Part shown: piece by piece, positions 61,003 through 64,000 of the stretch | Numbering within the stretch: the first letter of the stretch is position 1 | Layout: each line of letters starts with the position of its first letter | DNA from: SZUA-320 sp963707875 | GTDB lineage: Bacteria; Gemmatimonadota; Gemmatimonadetes; Gemmatimonadales; GWC2-71-9 | Direction: 5' to 3' | DNA length: 64,000 nt | Assembly: GCA_963707875.1 (NCBI GenBank) | Contig: CAVPRU010000014.1 | Location: 62,001 to 126,000 of the forward strand | Notes under the pieces: model-generated | Database searches by the model: none | Told to the model about the DNA's origin: nothing | The model's input: the letters and a program-made list of their open reading frames with translations, nothing else | Position numbers and translations under genes: made by a program

Positions 61003-62505
61003 TTACTCCGGCCGCATGGCCGGGAAGAGAATTACGTCCCGGATGGAAGGTTGGTCGGCCAGCAGCATCACCAGCCGGTCGATCCCGAGGCCCAGCCCAC
61101 CGGTCGGCGGCATGCCGTACTCCAGGGCCCGGATATAGTCGTGGTCATGCGGCTGCGCCTCGTCATCGCCGGCCGCCCGCTGACGGACCTGGTCCTCAAA
61201 CCGGCTGCGCTGGTCGTCCGGGTCGTTGATCTCACTGAAGGCGTTGGCCAGTTCCCGGCCCTGAATCAGCACCTCAAAGCGCTCGGTCAGCGCCGGGTCC
61301 TCCCGATGCACCTTGGCCAGCGGGGAGAGCGCCTTCGGGTAATCGACCACGAAGGTGGGCTGGATGAGATGGGGTTCGAGGAACACCTTGAACATCCCAT
61401 CCAGCAGCTTGCCCCCGGAGCAGCTGTCGGCTTCCTCACCGGGAACCCCTGCCCTTCGGAGTGCCTGCCGGAGTTCCGGCTCGGAGGCGGTCCGCACGTC
61501 CAGCCCGCTGTGCTCCTGGACCCCCTGCACGAAGGCAACCCTGGGCCACGGCGGCGTGAAGTCCAGCGAGACGCCATCGCGGTCCAGCACGAGACCCCCG
61601 GTCAGTTCCTGGACCACGCCAGACACCATGCCCTCCACCAGATCCATGATGTCGTGGTAGTCGGCATAGGCCTGATAGCACTCGAGCATGGTGAATTCCG
61701 GATTGTGGGTCCGGTCCATGCCCTCATTCCGGAAGTCGTGGCCAATCTCGTAGACCCGCTCGAGTCCTCCGACCACCAGGCGCTTCAGGTAGAGTTCGTC
61801 CGCGATCCGGAGGTACAGCGGCATGTCGAGCGTGTTGTGGTGGGTGATGAACGGGCGGGCCGAGGCGCCACCATAGAGGGGCTGGAGAATCGGCGTCTCG
61901 ACCTCCAGAAACCCCCGGGCGTCGAGGTAGCTCCGGAGGTACCGGATCGCGGCGGCCCGAAGCACGAACACCGCGCGGACGTCAGGATGGACCGCCAAGT
62001 CGGCATACCGCTGACGGTAGCGGGTCTCCGGATCGGACAGGTCGCCGAACTGCTGGGCCCCCTCCTCGGTCTGCTGCACCTTGCCACGCGGAAGGGGCCG
62101 CAGCGACTTGGCCAGCAATGACACCTCCGACACCCGGACGGTGATCTCGCCGGTCCGGGTCCGGAACACCTGCCCGGTGAGGCCCACATGGTCATCGAGG
62201 TCGAGCTGGTCGATCAGCGGCCACACGTCCTCCAGGGCATCCCGTCGGAAGTAGAGCTGGATCCGCCCGGAGGGGTCCTCCAGGTGCCCGAAGACGGTTC
62301 GGCCCTTGGAGCGCCAGGCTACCAGTCGCCCGGCCACCCGCACCAGCGGGCCGTCCTCGCCCATCGCGTCGTCATAGCCGGCGATGGCCTCGGCGGCCAG
62401 ATGGCTCCGCGCAAACCGATATCCGAAGGCCGGCACCCCGAGCTGCTCGATCGCCTCCCGACTGGCCCGGCGGGACGCCTCGACGATACTCCGCTGGTCG
62501 GTCAT
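61003..62505 (-). CDS. lysS: Lysyl-tRNA synthetase, class II
   Basis: LysS charges tRNA-Lys. The 500-residue protein has the OB-fold anticodon-binding domain (VRVAGRLVAWRSKGRTVFGH) and the class II core: motif 1 near FLEVETPILQPLYGGASARP, motif 2 FRNEGMDRTHNPEFTMLECY and motif 3 GLGLGIDRLVMLLADQPSIR. The end INDPDDQRSRFEDQVRQR and HDHDYIRALEYGMPPTGG fit bacterial LysS. The ATG overlaps the prfB stop (ATGA); prfB-lysS is a conserved pair in many bacteria. Confidence 0.97.
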   Translation of the reverse strand: MTDQRSIVEASRRASREAIEQLGVPAFGYRFARSHLAAEAIAGYDDAMGEDGPLVRVAGRLVAWRSKGRTVFGHLEDPSGRIQLYFRRDALEDVWPLIDQLDLDDHVGLTGQVFRTRTGEITVRVSEVSLLAKSLRPLPRGKVQQTEEGAQQFGDLSDPETRYRQRYADLAVHPDVRAVFVLRAAAIRYLRSYLDARGFLEVETPILQPLYGGASARPFITHHNTLDMPLYLRIADELYLKRLVVGGLERVYEIGHDFRNEGMDRTHNPEFTMLECYQAYADYHDIMDLVEGMVSGVVQELTGGLVLDRDGVSLDFTPPWPRVAFVQGVQEHSGLDVRTASEPELRQALRRAGVPGEEADSCSGGKLLDGMFKVFLEPHLIQPTFVVDYPKALSPLAKVHREDPALTERFEVLIQGRELANAFSEINDPDDQRSRFEDQVRQRAAGDDEAQPHDHDYIRALEYGMPPTGGLGLGIDRLVMLLADQPSIRDVILFPAMRPE

Positions 62506-63609
62506 CGGGGAGACGCCGCTCCGAAGGTCTTCAGATAGGCCTCGATGAACCGGTCGAGATCGCCATCCATCACCCCGTGGACATCGCCGACCTTGAGTTC
62601 GGTGCGGTGGTCATTCACCATCGTGTAGGGCTGGAAGACATAGGAACGGATCTGGCTGCCCCAGGAGTTATCGGCCTTGGAGGCTTCCAGCACCGCCTTG
62701 GCGGCTTCCTGCTCCTCCAGCTTGCGCTTGTACAGCGCGGCCCGGAGCATCTTCATCGCCACCTCACGGTTCTTGAACTGACTCCGCTGCTGCTGGCAAG
62801 CGACCACCACCCCGGTCGGCTCGTGGGTCAGGCGCACGGCGGATGAGGTCTTGTTGACGTGCTGCCCACCGGCGCCGGAGGCCCGATACACGTCCATCCG
62901 GATGTCCTCTTCCCGCAGGTCGATCTCAATGGTGTCATCCACGGCGGGATAGACGAAGACCGAGGCGAAGGAGGTGTGCCGACGGGACTGGGAATCGAAT
63001 GGGGAGATCCTCACCAGCCGGTGAACCCCGGTCTCGGACTTCAGATAGCCGTAGGCAAACTGTCCCTTGATCTCGAGGGTGGCGGACTTGATCCCGGCCT
63101 CTTCCCCGGGCACCATGTCGAGGACGTTGATCTCGAAGGCCTTGCCCTCGGCCCAGCGGTTGTACATCCGGGTCAGCATCTCGGCCCAGTCCTGGGATTC
63201 GGTCCCCCCGGCCCCGGGGTGGACAGTCAGGATCGCGTCCCGGACGTCATCAGGACCGCCGAGCAGCGCTTTCAATTCCAGGGCGTCAAGGGCGGCGGTG
63301 ATCTCCTCCGCTTCCCGCTCCAGCTCGGCCGTCAGCTCGTCGTCAGGGGCGTCATCCAGGAGCTCCGCCATCCCGAGGGCATCGGTCACCCGTTGCTCGA
63401 CCGCCAGCGCGGGCATGGCCACGGTGCGAAGTCCCTTCTGTTCCAGGACGATCCCCCGGGCGCTCTCCTGGTTACTCCAGAACGCGGGGTCGGCCTGGAG
63501 GGTCTCCAGCTCCGCCAGGCGCTGCTGCTTGCCGTCAAGGTCAAAGGAACCTCCGGAGTTCGGCCATCCGACCTTGCAGCTCCCCGAGTCGATCTGATAA
63601 CGCCGACAT
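62502..63609 (-). CDS. prfB: Peptide chain release factor 2 with programmed +1 frameshift
   Basis: RF2 ends translation at UGA and UAA. The first frame encodes MSALSDRLGELQGRMAELRR-FL and then meets an in-frame TGA at 63543-63541. The +1 frame continues DLDGKQQRLAELETLQADPA and on to the release motifs: GGQ in RASGAGGQHVNKTSSAVRLT, the stop-codon reading SPF in VRISPFDSQSRRH. The slip site CTT-TGA-C has the ribosome-site-like CGGAGG exactly 3 bases upstream, as in other prfB genes. The reconstructed 368 residues are the standard length. The start ATG at 63609 has no strong ribosome site; a stem-loop lies upstream at 63645-63666. Confidence 0.97.
63540..63555 (-). promoter_or_regulatory. prfB recoding site (programmed +1 frameshift)
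   Basis: On the - strand CGGAGG-TTC-CTT-TGA-C: internal Shine-Dalgarno-like GGAGG, 3-base spacer, slippery CTT and in-frame TGA stop. It autoregulates RF2: when RF2 is scarce, the ribosome pauses on UGA and shifts forward. Confidence 0.93.
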
Positions 63610-63644
63610 GTCGGACCCTCCCCCTGGGTTCCATGGCACGAACC

Positions 63645-63666
63645 GCCCGCCTGCCGCGAGGCGGGC
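63645..63666 (-). promoter_or_regulatory. Stem-loop in the prfB leader
   Basis: GCCCGCCT (63645-63652) pairs perfectly with AGGCGGGC (63659-63666) around a 6-base loop. There is no T tract on the - strand, so termination is not obvious. A TATATT box at 63691-63686, next to the stop of the upstream gene, may be a -10 for prfB, but no -35 is seen. Confidence 0.5.
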
Positions 63667-63692
63667 GAGCGGCTCCAGTCAGCCCAATATAA

Positions 63693-64000
63693 TCAGGGGA
63701 AGACTGTCCGGCCGTCCGCCAGAATCTCGTTCAGCGCGTCGGTGAAGAACGGCGTGGTGGAGGCCATCTCCATCCCGACCTGGTCGGTGTACTCCTCCCA
63801 GCACTTCCGGATCTCCTCCTCGAACAGGATCTTGAGCGATCCATCCCGGAGCCCATCGGCGCGTTTGGCCGGGTGGTAGACCACCAGATCGGAGATGAGC
63901 GCCCGAGCCAGCCGCCGGGCCTTGGTCCCCGGGTCCTGGGCCAGAAACGGGTTGATCGACCGGGGTGATGCCGGCGGGGGGGCCGGGGTGGCCCTCGGTG
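63693..64000 (-). CDS. Conserved hypothetical protein, C-terminal part
   Basis: The frame is open to the right edge, so only the last roughly 102 residues are here. A proline- and alanine-rich linker (ATPAPPPASPR) precedes a compact helical domain: INPFLAQDPGTKARRLARAL, ISDLVVYHPAKRADGLRDGS, LKILFEEEIRKCWEEYTDQV and FFTDALNEILADGRTVF. Similar C-terminal domains follow zinc-ribbon heads in proteins of Gemmatimonadota and Myxococcota, as far as I recall, with unknown function. An internal GTG at 63884 is not needed as a start. The gene ends at the presumed prfB promoter region. Confidence 0.7.
   Translation of the reverse strand, partial: PRATPAPPPASPRSINPFLAQDPGTKARRLARALISDLVVYHPAKRADGLRDGSLKILFEEEIRKCWEEYTDQVGMEMASTTPFFTDALNEILADGRTVFP

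Overview
The window is a high-GC bacterial chromosome segment with essentially no mobile DNA. Gene content points to a diderm with lipopolysaccharide: Kdo, lipid A, Lpt, Lol and Bam genes are all present. It also carries features better known from other lineages: futalosine-route menaquinone genes (mqnE-mqnA-mqnC), a bacillithiol synthase (bshC), a ClpC-McsA-McsB arginine-phosphorylation set and an LpxC-FabZ fusion. This mix fits Gemmatimonadota or a close relative best. That placement is an inference from gene content, not a phylogeny.

Left part (1-6974, + strand): the end of a hybrid sensor kinase, then mqnE, mqnA, mqnC, ispF, a DedA-like membrane protein with a TerB-like tail, a XerC/D recombinase and a small anchored protein, closed by an intrinsic terminator. 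From 7088 to 23242 (+ strand) lies one very compact run: kdsB, pyrG, kdsA, kdsC, kdsD, lptC, lptA, lptB, rpoN, two glycosyltransferases, a flippase-like protein, a YfhO-like protein, a polyprenyl-phosphate sugar synthase and dapF. Most neighbours overlap by ATGA or GTGA. PyrG sits beside KdsB, which consumes CTP, so this run makes CMP-Kdo, builds the LPS export machine and probably decorates the surface.

From 23383 to the right edge everything is on the - strand. Read in transcription order, it starts with prfB (with an authentic programmed +1 frameshift) and lysS. Next come lolC/E-lolD, mcsA-mcsB-clpC, bamA-ompH-lpxD-lpxC/fabZ-lpxA-Gfo/Idh-lpxB-DUF374-lpxK, gdhA, rlmH, bshC, murJ, uvrC, thrC, larC and a secreted TPR protein. 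After tRNA-Gly(CCC) come two antiporters, a DUF512 radical-SAM protein, der, plsY, gpsA, a MerR-type regulator, surE, pcm, dedA and acyP. The run ends with tRNA-Arg(CCT) and an anchored TPR protein. No gene-free stretch exceeds 300 bases.

A caution for any user: kdsB, pyrG, kdsA, kdsC, dedA, the Gfo/Idh gene, lpxD, lpxC, bamA and lolD each carry one or more single-base indels, mostly in short G/C runs. Restoring one base at each site gives a full-length family member with a length divisible by three. I read these as consensus errors of the assembly, not biology. They create a false KdsC-KdsD fusion and probably hide the lpxD stop. The prfB frameshift is different and real. No clearly new multi-gene system was found. 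The best leads are the extended LptB, the DedA-TerB fusion, the CtsR-less McsAB-ClpC set, the oxidoreductase inside the lipid A operon and the dyad-embedded promoter ahead of kdsB.
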